47,092 bases of DNA from the IMG/VR virus record IMGVR_UViG_3300049718_000044, positions 1 to 47,092 of that record. The stretch is one strand, 5' to 3'. This DNA comes from a virus. Shown one piece after another: positions 31,448 to 38,416 of this stretch. Numbering within the stretch: position 1 is the first letter of the stretch; every line of letters starts with the position of its first letter. The position numbers and the translations under genes are program-made. The notes under the pieces were generated by a model. It saw only the letters and a list, made by a program, of their open reading frames with translations, was not told the origin of the DNA and did not search any database.

Positions 31448-31587
31448 GACAACACTTTTTCTTTGGTCCGGCCGAAGTGTGGGTGTGGGAGTGGCCAGTT
31501 CTTGCGCCGTCCATATCTGACAGCGCAACCCAGTGCCTAGCCGCTCTGTTCTTCCTTCTTCTTCCGTCTGGTAGAATCACTGCTTAG
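31444..31587 (+). CDS. Possible 47-residue membrane peptide
   Basis: ATG overlaps the preceding TGA (ATGA), and the TAG sits in the TTAGGAG ribosome site of the next gene. Composition: MRQHFFFGPAEVWVWEWPVL, then a hydrophobic run CLAALFFLLLPSG. It fills an otherwise empty 150-base gap between two coupled genes. Could be a small membrane protein working with the adjacent lipoprotein. Confidence 0.45.
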   Translation: MRQHFFFGPAEVWVWEWPVLAPSISDSATQCLAALFFLLLPSGRITA

Positions 31588-31598
31588 GAGAAATCACC

Positions 31599-31886
31599 AT
31601 GCGAACGCTCATTCTATCCCTAGCACTGTTGGTTCCCGCTTGCGGCTCGCCTCTCGATGCGTGCGAGCCGATGCCCACCGAAGGCACGGGTCGGACATGT
31701 ATCCAAGAACTGCCCGCAGGCATTCCGTGCGCTGGCATTGCCTGGACTGTGGGCGGCGTGCTCCAGGTGCCCGAGTCCTACGAAGTGATCTGCGGTGCCG
31801 GCCAGGTTATCACCCGAGACGCGGCCACATGCGCCGCGCTGGCCAGTGGCGCGGTATCGGTCGTTACTGTGGGCTGCGTGCCATGA
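31599..31886 (+). CDS. Early-region lipoprotein
   Basis: 95 residues with a TTAGGAG ribosome site. Lipoprotein signal MRTLILSLALLVPACGS: short basic n-region, hydrophobic core, lipobox VPAC with Cys at residue 15. The mature part has six further cysteines (CEP, CIQ, PCAG, VICG, TCAA, GCVP) and is beta-prone. An exported lipoprotein among early genes is typical of superinfection exclusion proteins that block receptors or DNA entry. That role is inferred. Coupled by ATGA to the next gene. Confidence 0.75.
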   Translation: MRTLILSLALLVPACGSPLDACEPMPTEGTGRTCIQELPAGIPCAGIAWTVGGVLQVPESYEVICGAGQVITRDAATCAALASGAVSVVTVGCVP

Positions 31887-32170
31887 GCCAGATTTTCCGC
31901 TGCACACTCTGCCACGCCTACATGGCCGGACCTGGAGGCGTGCATTTCATCCGATGCACGCGCTGCACTGGCGCGGTATCGCTCCCGGCCAGAGGCTTGC
32001 GCGCGTGGCTGCGCCGCCTGCTAGATCGCATCGCGCCCACTGTGCCGCCTGCTATCGACGAATGTGAGACGTGCCCGGTAACTCACCTGTGTGAACGGCC
32101 TAGGTCCTGTGTCCGCCGCCTGGATTGTATCCAGGCGGACCTTGATCGCCGGTTGAGGATGCCGTCTTGA
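31883..32170 (+). CDS. Cysteine-rich zinc-ribbon-like protein
   Basis: 95 residues from ATG at 31883 overlapping the lipoprotein stop; the longer frame to the left is a shadow. N-terminal zinc ribbon: FRCTLCHAYM then FIRCTRCTGAV (two CxxC pairs 18 residues apart). A second cluster lies near the C-terminus: DECETCPVTHLC and RPRSCVRRLDC. The middle is a basic amphipathic helix (RGLRAWLRRLLDRI). Probably a nucleic-acid or protein-binding adaptor. The same frame continues open for 43 codons after the TGA (see 32171..32302). Confidence 0.7.
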   Translation: MSQIFRCTLCHAYMAGPGGVHFIRCTRCTGAVSLPARGLRAWLRRLLDRIAPTVPPAIDECETCPVTHLCERPRSCVRRLDCIQADLDRRLRMPS

Positions 32171-32302
32171 CCGCTTCACCATGATGTTGAGATCAAGCGA
32201 TGCGCTTGCGGTCTGATACTTGGGCCGGAAGGTTGCATCGACTGCCCACTAGACCAGCATCGCATGCGCGCACTGGTAGAAAGCCGACCCAATGCCGAGT
32301 AG
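32171..32302 (+). other. Open frame continuing after the zinc-ribbon stop, with CxC/CxxC motif
   Basis: In the same frame as the previous gene, past TGA-C, 43 codons stay open to TAG at 32300-32302. They encode EIKRCACGLILGPEGCIDC and a helical end. No ATG, GTG or TTG exists before the cysteines, so it needs stop readthrough, a non-standard start, or is a decayed gene. It ends 11 bases into the ASCH gene. Confidence 0.35.
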
Positions 32303-32699
32303 CAAGATCATCCTCCCGCCCGAGTATCCCGCCTTGCCTTGCAAGGTTCTATCAGTGAAACCTTTCAGCGCATGGGCCATCATCCATGGCGGCAAGGATG
32401 TAGAGAACCGAAGTTTCCGCACGCGGCACCGCGGGCGAGTCCTGATCCATGCGTCCAACTATCGTTCGCGTGCTGAGCTAGAGGATGATGCGTCCTATGT
32501 CCGCGACCTGTGCCCGGAGATGCACGACGAGGTAGACAGCGCCGGGACCATAGGCAGCGTCGAGATCACGGGTTGCGTGGAAGACAACACGAGCCGGTGG
32601 GCCGAAGACGGCTGCTTTCACTGGCTGCTAGCGAAGCCACGCGCGCTTCCCTTTTGGGAGTGCAAGGGCTGGTTGAACGTCTGGACATTGAAAGGGTAG
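32292..32699 (+). CDS. ASCH-domain protein
   Basis: 135 residues. PUA/ASCH fold motifs: KVLSVKPFSAWAIIHGGKDV, ENRSFRTRHRGRVLIHAS (the E-R...RG-x-(hydrophobic)-IHA core), then GTIGSVEITGCVED and the C-terminal FWECKGWLNVW. ASCH domains bind RNA or modified bases; some hydrolyse N4-acetylcytidine. Phage ASCH proteins are common but mostly uncharacterised. Its neighbours are small zinc-binding proteins and nucleotide enzymes, which would fit a role in RNA or modified nucleoside handling. Confidence 0.85.
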   Translation: MPSSKIILPPEYPALPCKVLSVKPFSAWAIIHGGKDVENRSFRTRHRGRVLIHASNYRSRAELEDDASYVRDLCPEMHDEVDSAGTIGSVEITGCVEDNTSRWAEDGCFHWLLAKPRALPFWECKGWLNVWTLKG

Positions 32700-32702
32700 G
32701 AC

Positions 32703-32879
32703 ATGCCAAACTTTGAACAGAACGATCTCGACCTGGAATACGACGGCGATCTCTCACAAGCGGACATCGACCGCCAGCGCGAGATTGACTACCACTGCGC
32801 ACACTGCGGCCCGTGTATACGCGACGAGCATTGTAAGACGCTCGAACGAATCTGGAACGGCCGCGAAATTTCCCGTTGA
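32703..32879 (+). CDS. Small zinc-finger-like protein
   Basis: 58 residues starting MPNFEQNDLDLEYDGD, with GGTAGG ribosome site 5 bases upstream. Acidic N-terminus, then YHCAHCGPCIRDEHCKT, a C-x2-C-x2-C-x5-C cluster that likely binds zinc. It lies 3 bases after the ASCH stop. The longer frames across this interval are shadows. Its stop overlaps the -35 element of the promoter before dTMP kinase. Confidence 0.7.
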   Translation: MPNFEQNDLDLEYDGDLSQADIDRQREIDYHCAHCGPCIRDEHCKTLERIWNGREISR

Positions 32880-32905
32880 CAAAGTTTTCCGTTTAGAAGT
32901 ACAAC
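32876..32905 (+). promoter_or_regulatory. Candidate promoter for dTMP kinase
   Basis: TTGACA (32876-32881), 18-base spacer, TACAAC (32900-32905). Perfect -35, weak -10. A GGAGGG ribosome site follows, then ATG at 32924. Confidence 0.5.
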
Positions 32906-32923
32906 AACCATGGAGGGCAGATC

Positions 32924-33544
32924 ATGATTATCGAAATCGAAGGTTGCGATGGGGTAGGCAAAACCACCGTTGCGAAGCTCCTGGCCGAGAAGATCGGCGC
33001 GCAGTATCTCAAGTTTCCCGACCGCACCACGCCGACGGGGAAGGTTATCGACACGATGCTTAGAGGCGGTGGTTGGCTAGGTGAAAAGACCTACCTGGAC
33101 ATGGAGCCCACGACCTACCAGGCCCTGAACGTCGTTAACCGCCTGGAACACTTCGGGACGCTGGACAGGTGCCACCAGAACCAGGCGCTGCACCTTGTCT
33201 GCGACCGCTACATCCAAAGCGCGTTCGTCTACGGGGGGCAGGACAATGTCAACCCGGAGTGGCTGGCGGATCTCATGCTGTGCTTTCCGCCGCCCGACCT
33301 TCACGTCCTCTTGTGGGTAGACCCTGAAACCCTGGACGCCGAACGCCTGGCAGGCCGCGACCGCGAGGTGTACGAGTCCAGAGGGGTCAAAGGCCTGGTG
33401 TCGCAGTCCATTCGCTTCATGCAGATTTGGGCACAGCACGAGTCTGACCCTCGGTGGGTCAAGTACAACTCGAATGAGCGCAGCGCGAACACCATCGCCG
33501 AGATGGTTATCAGTGACCTGGACTACATCAAAGGGGGGATGTGA
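32924..33544 (+). CDS. tmk: Thymidylate (dTMP) kinase
   Basis: 206 residues. P-loop GCDGVGKTT (residues 7-15), the acceptor-binding segment ending KFPDRTTPTG (equivalent to the F-P-x-R-E motif), and CDRYIQSAFVYGG matching the DR(Y/W)..S..AYQ motif. Length is standard for bacterial dTMP kinases. Converts dTMP to dTDP with ATP, feeding dTTP for replication by the phage polymerase encoded downstream. GGAGGG ribosome site before ATG. The next gene overlaps its TGA (TGATG). Phage dTMP kinases occur with or without modified thymidine pathways; no hydroxymethyl-uridine enzyme was seen here. Confidence 0.88.
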   Translation: MIIEIEGCDGVGKTTVAKLLAEKIGAQYLKFPDRTTPTGKVIDTMLRGGGWLGEKTYLDMEPTTYQALNVVNRLEHFGTLDRCHQNQALHLVCDRYIQSAFVYGGQDNVNPEWLADLMLCFPPPDLHVLLWVDPETLDAERLAGRDREVYESRGVKGLVSQSIRFMQIWAQHESDPRWVKYNSNERSANTIAEMVISDLDYIKGGM

Positions 33545-33945
33545 TGGCAACGAAGGAAAAAGCATTCAAGATTCCAGCCAAGCTAGGGGCGTGTGCGGAT
33601 CTCCTCTACACGCTGCGGGCCGAGCGCATCCTCATTGAGCGCCAGGCCGACGAGATCAAGAAGAAGGAAACGCAGCTAAAAGAGCACCTGATCGAGAAGC
33701 TAGGCACCGAGATGGCTGCCGAAGGGGTGGTGGGCGAGCTGGCCACCGTGCGCGTGCTGCCCGATACCATCCCGGTCGTGAACGATTGGGAGTCCCTGGC
33801 CGAGTACATCATTAAGAACAAGGCCGTAGATCTGCTACAGCGCCGCCTATCCAATGAAGGGGTCAAGGCGCGGTGGGAGAACGGCAAGGCAATTCCAGGC
33901 GTCGAGAAGATGCTGACCAAGAAACTTTCAATCACGAAGCGATAA
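33544..33945 (+). CDS. Coiled-coil early protein (hypothetical)
   Basis: 133 residues from ATG at 33544 (TGATG with the kinase stop, GGGGG upstream; GTG at 33541 is an alternative). N-terminal helices form a coil (RAERILIERQADEIKKKETQ), followed by a beta segment GELATVRVLPDTIPVV and a helical basic C-terminus. This resembles host-nuclease-inhibitor- or Gam-like small phage proteins in layout, but I cannot claim the family. Located with the replication gene set, immediately upstream of the 283-residue protein. Confidence 0.65.
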   Translation: MATKEKAFKIPAKLGACADLLYTLRAERILIERQADEIKKKETQLKEHLIEKLGTEMAAEGVVGELATVRVLPDTIPVVNDWESLAEYIIKNKAVDLLQRRLSNEGVKARWENGKAIPGVEKMLTKKLSITKR

Positions 33946-33976
33946 CGGGTACAGGTTCAAAGGAAAGGTTACGACA

Positions 33977-34828
33977 ATGGCACCAAAGACACAGAAGACA
34001 GCAGCACCGAAGATCGAAGCAACGCCCGCTAGCACGGCACTCGTGCGCAAGGCCCCTGCGGACATGGAGCCGTGGGAGGCCGAGCTGTACGCCGACGCGC
34101 AGAAGGCTACCGAGCAAGAGGCAGGGGTAGGCGGCGGAAACTTCATCAGCACCCAGGGCGGCGTGCTCAAGGTCAACGACCAGATCGTGCCCGGCAATGA
34201 GATCGCCGTGTGCGTGCTCGATAGCGTGACGGTCAAGACCTTCTTTGCCAAGAAGTTCAAGCCGGGCCAGTCCGACGCCCCTGCTTGCTACGCTTTCAGC
34301 CGCGACGAGAACCTTGCGCCTCACGAAGCGGTGGCCAAACCCTGCGCCGCCACGTGCCTGGAATGCCCGAACAACGCTTTCGGCACTGCCGACGGCGGCG
34401 AGCGTGCGGGGAAGGCGTGCGCGGACAGGCGGCGGCTCGCGGTCATTCCCGTGGGCACCATGGTGGGCGGCACGTTCCACCCAACAACGCAGGTCGAGGC
34501 CCTGAAAAAGGCCGAGCTGTCATTCTTCACCTGTCCGCCCACCGCGCTCAAGTCATGGGCGGGATACGTGAAGGGGCTCAAGGCCAGCGTGCAGCGCCCG
34601 CCCTACGCTGTGTTCACCAGCATCAAGCTGGTTCCGCACCCGACGAATCAGTTCGCCGTCGAGTTCACCATGCTCGCCCCTGCAACCAAGGACCAAGTGC
34701 CCGTGCTCGTCGAGCGCCACCGCGAGGCCGAGGAGAAAATCATCTTCCCGTTCCCGTCGGCCACGCCCGCGGCCGGTGAGACTGCCGCCTCTGCGGGCAA
34801 GCAGCCGCGCAACAAGTTCGCGAAGTAG
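33977..34828 (+). CDS. Putative ssDNA-binding/replication protein (Cys-containing)
   Basis: 283 residues, GGAAAGG ribosome site. The N-terminal 30 residues are Ala/Lys/Pro-rich and flexible. A core domain has a cysteine set AKPCAATCLECPNNAFG and GKACADRRRLAV, likely a zinc knuckle, then a beta-rich region (YAVFTSIKLVPHPTNQFAVE). It ends in a Pro/Ala linker and basic tail. In related phages this type of protein lies just before the polymerase and is suspected to bind ssDNA. I infer the role from position and composition, not from a recognised OB-fold. Confidence 0.6.
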   Translation: MAPKTQKTAAPKIEATPASTALVRKAPADMEPWEAELYADAQKATEQEAGVGGGNFISTQGGVLKVNDQIVPGNEIAVCVLDSVTVKTFFAKKFKPGQSDAPACYAFSRDENLAPHEAVAKPCAATCLECPNNAFGTADGGERAGKACADRRRLAVIPVGTMVGGTFHPTTQVEALKKAELSFFTCPPTALKSWAGYVKGLKASVQRPPYAVFTSIKLVPHPTNQFAVEFTMLAPATKDQVPVLVERHREAEEKIIFPFPSATPAAGETAASAGKQPRNKFAK

Positions 34829-35097
34829 TTTCGAGCGGCCTGCGGCCCGTGTGTTCCTGTTACATCTGCGGGCCAGGACAAACAGCATCGCCACGCCCAC
34901 CGATGCGCTTGAAAAGTGGGCCGTCCTAATGACACCGAGAGACGGTTAAACGAAACGTGTCAAGGAAGTGCAGTCGATACCTTTGCAAAGTGTCGATGAA
35001 TTGGGATGTCGTAAGTAACGAGACGACTAGGATGTTCGACCCCTCCGGCTTCCCCAACTGGCCACGCAAGACGCGGGCGAGCAACGAAAGGATCACC
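34829..35097 (+). other. Intergenic stretch before the 83-residue gene
   Basis: 269 bases. A weak hairpin GGCCCG (34846-34851) / CGGGCC (34869-34874) without T run follows the upstream gene. Otherwise it shows only short frames under 10 codons, except a possible N-terminal extension of the next gene from ATG at about 35032. No convincing promoter. Confidence 0.4.
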
Positions 35098-35349
35098 ATG
35101 GGACGTAAGAGGGCAGAACCGATCATCGAGACACCACCCGCTGTGGTGGAAGAGGAAACCACCACCGAGAAGAAGTCTCGCAAGCTGGACGTTGAGGCCT
35201 TGCGCACGCTTGCGGACGAGTGCCCCAGCAAGAACGCCGGGCAGCTCTTGATTGACAGCCTCGATTCGTATGTCGAGGCACGCAAGGCATACCAGGACGC
35301 GAGCAAGCAGCTCCGTTTCGCGGCTTCGCTGGCAGGCCTGGCGAAGTAG
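35098..35349 (+). CDS. Small charged protein (hypothetical)
   Basis: 83 residues from ATG at 35098 with AAAGGA ribosome site 6 bases upstream; an in-frame upstream ATG near 35032 lacks one. Starts MGRKRAEPIIETPPAVVEEE, then a helix (LDVEALRTLADECPSKN; VEARKAYQDASKQLRFAASL). Low-complexity acidic/Thr linker then compact helices. No family recognised. Confidence 0.65.
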   Translation: MGRKRAEPIIETPPAVVEEETTTEKKSRKLDVEALRTLADECPSKNAGQLLIDSLDSYVEARKAYQDASKQLRFAASLAGLAK

Positions 35350-35392
35350 GGTTTGCGACGGTGCGCAGGGGCCAAGGTCACGGTTGACGACA

Positions 35393-35427
35393 ATGGCACG
35401 CGGTCGCTAGCGCAGGAGACGTGCCAT
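35393..35427 (+). other. Hairpin directly upstream of the tRNA-like gene
   Basis: ATGGCACG (35393-35400) / CGTGCCAT (35420-35427), 8-bp perfect stem, 19-base loop, ending one base before the tRNA 5' end. May aid processing of the tRNA 5' end or mark a transcription boundary. Confidence 0.4.
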
Positions 35428-35428
35428 G

Positions 35429-35499
35429 TTGGGTGTAGCTCAATTGGTAGAGCGCCAGATTTAATCTGGTCGTTGCGGGTTCAAGTCCCGCCACTTGAC
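35429..35499 (+). tRNA. tRNA-like gene, apparent anticodon UUA (suppressor type or degenerate)
   Basis: Cloverleaf by hand: acceptor TTGGGTG/CACTTGA (7 bp, three G-U pairs), TA at 8-9, D-arm GCTC-AATTGGTA-GAGC, anticodon arm GCCAG-ATTTAAT-CTGGT, variable CGTT, T-arm GCGGG-TTCAAGT-CCCGC, discriminator C. With the 7-base loop, U33 and A37 are in place and the anticodon reads TTA (35461-35463), which would decode UAA. Base 26 appears missing. CCA is not encoded (CGA follows). The short variable loop excludes class II Leu/Ser identity. The T- and D-arms are textbook, so a tRNA origin is sure; function and charging are not. Confidence 0.8.
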
Positions 35500-35512
35500 C
35501 GAAGGTGAAACG

Positions 35513-35731
35513 ATGAACCAAAAGAAGATCACAGAGGTACTTGGCGACTGGCCCACGTTGCTGGGGTTCATGCGCACGTGCAGCGAGGACGAGGCGGCGG
35601 CGTTGCTCAAGGCCGAGAAGGAAGGGGCGTGCCGCCGCACCATGCTTCTGCGCATCCACCAACGCTACAACGTCATGCGCGGGCGGCGAGAGCGGGAAGA
35701 ACTGGGCAAGCTGGGAATGCGGTCGAGGTAG
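35513..35731 (+). CDS. Small hypothetical protein after the tRNA
   Basis: 72 residues from ATG at 35513 with AAGGTG ribosome site; a TTG at 35495 would place the start in the tRNA and is rejected. Helical, charged (NQKKITEVLGDWPTLLGFM; EDEAAALLKAEKEGACRR; basic end RGRREREELGKLG). No motif recognised. Confidence 0.6.
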   Translation: MNQKKITEVLGDWPTLLGFMRTCSEDEAAALLKAEKEGACRRTMLLRIHQRYNVMRGRREREELGKLGMRSR

Positions 35732-35786
35732 GCCATGCTTGCATGCTTATCCGGTTCACGCACACCACTCAAACGATAGGAGAACA

Positions 35787-36236
35787 ATGAAAATCTACGT
35801 AGCATCTTCTTGGCGAAATGCATACCAGCAGGCGGTCGTGAAGCTGCTCCGACACTTGGGGCATGATGTCTACGATTTCCGAAACCCTGCGTCTGGCAAT
35901 ACCGGCTTTGCTTGGTCTGCCATTGACCAGAACTGGCAAAACTGGACACCGGACGCCTACAGAAAAGCCTTGGAAAACCCTGTAGCTAAGAACGGTTACA
36001 GTCTCGACATTGGCGCTGTCCGCTGGTGCGACGCCGGGGTGCTTGTGTTGCCTTCCGGCCGGTCGGCATCGTGGGAGTTTGGGCACATCATGGGGCAAGG
36101 AAAGCCCGGCGTTGTCTACATGCCGGAGGCTTGCGAACCGGAATTGATGTACAGCGAGGCGCGCATTCTGGTGTCAGAGGATGAGCTGCGAGAACATTTC
36201 AACCCGTTTCGCGCCGAATGGGCGTCAACCGGATAG
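35787..36236 (+). CDS. Nucleoside 2-deoxyribosyltransferase-like protein
   Basis: 149 residues from ATG at 35787, ATAGGAGAAC ribosome site. The Rossmann-like start MKIYVASSWRNAYQQAVVKL, followed by LGHDVYDFRNP, an aromatic stretch GFAWSAIDQNWQNWTPDAY, then DAGVLVLPSGRSASWEFGHI (the LPSGRSA...E motif with the likely catalytic Glu), and GKPGVVYMP. These are family features of NDT-like enzymes that exchange or hydrolyse nucleobases in the free deoxynucleoside pool. It lies just upstream of the DNA polymerase. It may recycle host nucleosides or make a modified precursor. Confidence 0.83.
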   Translation: MKIYVASSWRNAYQQAVVKLLRHLGHDVYDFRNPASGNTGFAWSAIDQNWQNWTPDAYRKALENPVAKNGYSLDIGAVRWCDAGVLVLPSGRSASWEFGHIMGQGKPGVVYMPEACEPELMYSEARILVSEDELREHFNPFRAEWASTG

Positions 36237-36242
36237 GCATGC

Positions 36243-38201
36243 ATGCTTGACCTATCCCGCGCCACCACCGTGGACTTCGAGTCGTTCCCTATCGAGTCCC
36301 GCCCGAGCTACCCGCCCAAGGCGGTAGGGGTGGCGATTCGCAAGCCTAACGGCGTGAGTAAGTATTTTGCATGGGCGCACCCGCACGGTGGGAACAACAG
36401 CACGCTCGCCGAGGTCAAGAAAGAGCTGGCCAGCATCGCACGCGGAACCGGCCCTGTGCTGTTCCACAACGCCAAGTTCGACCTGTGCGTGTGGTCCGAG
36501 AGGCTAGGCGTGAAGCTGCCCGCCTGGGATCGCATCCACGACACTCTCCCTATGCTGTTCCTATCCGACCCACGCGCGGTGACGTATAGCCTCAAGCCAT
36601 CGGCCGAGCTACTGCTGGGCGAGCCTCCCGAGGAACGAGACGCGGTCATTGACTGGCTGGTTGAGCACCAGCCGGTGCCGGGGGTGAAGCTGACGCCCAA
36701 GGCGCCCAAAAACCGATACACCAAGGGCGCGAAAGACACGACAAAGAAGACTCAATATGCAGGGGCCTACGTCGCATATGCGCCTGTGTCGCTGGTCGGA
36801 CCCTACGCCATCGGCGACGTTGACAGAACGTGGAAGCTGGCGCAGAAGCTAGCTGCCGAGCTGAACACACGGAACATGGTGCCCGCCTACCGCCGCGAGG
36901 TGGACATCATCGAGCCCATCATGGACATGGAGCGCAGGGGCGTTCCGGTGGACGTGCATGCGCTGGAAACTGACGTGGCCACCTACACCACGGCCATGGC
37001 CCGCGTTGACTTGTGGCTGTGCAAGCGGCTCAAGGTGCCTGCCGGGGTCGAGGTGAACTGGGACAGCAACAAGGACTTGGTCCGGTACATGCTGGCCGCG
37101 GGCGTGGCCACCGAGGGCAGTCTTGGCCTCACGCCGTCGGGCGAGGTGCAGACCAACAAGGACGCGCTCGCGCGAGGGGTGGCAGATCCGCAAGTGCTGG
37201 CCGTCCTCAAGTACCGCAGCCGCGTGGTGTCCTCGCTCGATACGTTCATGCGTCCGTGGCTCGCGACGGCGGGCAAGTCGGGCGGGCGCATCTTTACGAC
37301 CTGGTATACCACACGCCACGATGAGCACGGGGCGCGCACGGGCCGCATGGCCAGCAGTCCTAACCTGCAAAACATGACCAAGCGCAAGGTTACGCTGTTT
37401 GAAGGCGAGGCCCCTGCATGGTGGAAGAAGCTGGGCCTGCCCGAGCTGCCATTCGTCCGGCGTTACATCATTGCCGAGAAGGGCGACATTCTGATCGACC
37501 GGGACAAGAGCCAGCAGGAGATCCGCATCTTCGCGCACTACGAAGACGGACCCCTGATGGAGTCCTACAACGCCACGCCTTGGTTGGATCTCTACAACCA
37601 GGTCTTGCCGACGGTCAACGCCATGCTGGCCGTGCCCATCACCCGCGACGCCATCAAGACGACGGTGTTGGCGAAGCTGTACGGCATGGGCATCGGCCTT
37701 CTGGCTATTCGCCTCAAGGTGGACGTGACGACGGCCAAGCAGATCTCCGATGCCGTGATCGGCGCGGTTCCCGGCCTGCGGGGGCTTGGTCGCATGCTCA
37801 AGGAAACGACGGGCAAGGGCCTGCCGGTGCGCACGTGGGGCGGGCGTGAGTATTTCTGCGAGCCGCCGAAGATGGTTGACGGCCAGATGCGCGACTTCCA
37901 CTACAAGATGATCAACGTCTTGATCCAGGCCAGCGCCGCCGATGACTTGAAAGAGTGCATCCTGTGGTTCTGGCGGCACGCCCCGCGCAAGTACAAGCTG
38001 ATCTTGACGGTGCATGACGAGCTTGTGGTGTCCGCGCCAGCCGGTGAGATCCACAAGGCGATGGCGCTGCTCAAGAAGGCCATGAACCACGTCAAGTTCG
38101 ACGTGCCTATGTTGTCCGAGGGGAAGTACGGGCCGAATATGGCCTCGCTGGTTGAGTACGACAAAAAGGGCGTGGATGTCTACGCCGGAAAGAGTGCGTG
38201 A
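36243..38201 (+). CDS. DNA polymerase, family A, with 3'-5' exonuclease
   Basis: 652 residues. Exonuclease: TVDFESFP (D11, E13) and VLFHNAKFDLCVW (about 72-84), then a YAIGDVDRTW segment providing the third Asp. Polymerase: motif A DILIDRDKSQQEIRIFAHYE (about 416-435), motif B region DAIKTTVLAKLYGMG (about 471-485), motif C ILTVHDELVVSAP (about 587-599, HDE intact). Motif A reads DKSQQEIR instead of the usual DYSQIELR. Lys replaces Tyr, which is unusual but within phage variation. No 5'-3' nuclease domain, as in T7-type polymerases. The replicative enzyme of this phage, coupled to the next gene by TGATG. Confidence 0.93.
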   Translation: MLDLSRATTVDFESFPIESRPSYPPKAVGVAIRKPNGVSKYFAWAHPHGGNNSTLAEVKKELASIARGTGPVLFHNAKFDLCVWSERLGVKLPAWDRIHDTLPMLFLSDPRAVTYSLKPSAELLLGEPPEERDAVIDWLVEHQPVPGVKLTPKAPKNRYTKGAKDTTKKTQYAGAYVAYAPVSLVGPYAIGDVDRTWKLAQKLAAELNTRNMVPAYRREVDIIEPIMDMERRGVPVDVHALETDVATYTTAMARVDLWLCKRLKVPAGVEVNWDSNKDLVRYMLAAGVATEGSLGLTPSGEVQTNKDALARGVADPQVLAVLKYRSRVVSSLDTFMRPWLATAGKSGGRIFTTWYTTRHDEHGARTGRMASSPNLQNMTKRKVTLFEGEAPAWWKKLGLPELPFVRRYIIAEKGDILIDRDKSQQEIRIFAHYEDGPLMESYNATPWLDLYNQVLPTVNAMLAVPITRDAIKTTVLAKLYGMGIGLLAIRLKVDVTTAKQISDAVIGAVPGLRGLGRMLKETTGKGLPVRTWGGREYFCEPPKMVDGQMRDFHYKMINVLIQASAADDLKECILWFWRHAPRKYKLILTVHDELVVSAPAGEIHKAMALLKKAMNHVKFDVPMLSEGKYGPNMASLVEYDKKGVDVYAGKSA

Positions 38202-38416
38202 TGGCAAGAGAAGAAGCAACCTTCGAGACGAAGGCCAAGCTCAAGGCAAAGACCGACAAGGCGATCTTGGTCTACGTCCACGACTTCGATGAAGACTATT
38301 GGATACCGTCGGGGCAGGTGCATGACAATTCAGAAATCTATGATGGTTGTGATGTCGGAGAAACGGGAAACATCGTGGTGACTTCGTGGATTGCAGAAAA
38401 GAAGGGTTGGATCTAG
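38201..38416 (+). CDS. Small hypothetical protein coupled to the polymerase
   Basis: 71 residues, ATG overlapping the polymerase stop by one base (TGATG). Basic N-terminus (REEATFETKAKLKAKTDKAI), then an acidic aromatic strand YVHDFDEDYWIPSGQVHDN and a closing strand NIVVTSWIAEKKGWI: a small beta-barrel pattern. Its stop (TAG) is followed at once by the ATG of the nuclease gene. Possibly a polymerase accessory; unknown. Confidence 0.7.
   Translation: MAREEATFETKAKLKAKTDKAILVYVHDFDEDYWIPSGQVHDNSEIYDGCDVGETGNIVVTSWIAEKKGWI

Noticed and set aside
35429-35499. tRNA-Leu (anticodon UAA)
   Set aside because: That reading needs an unpaired anticodon stem and lacks the long variable arm of class II tRNAs.
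36849-38219. 456-codon minus-strand open frame opposite the polymerase
   Set aside because: Antisense shadow; polymerase motifs on the plus strand are decisive.
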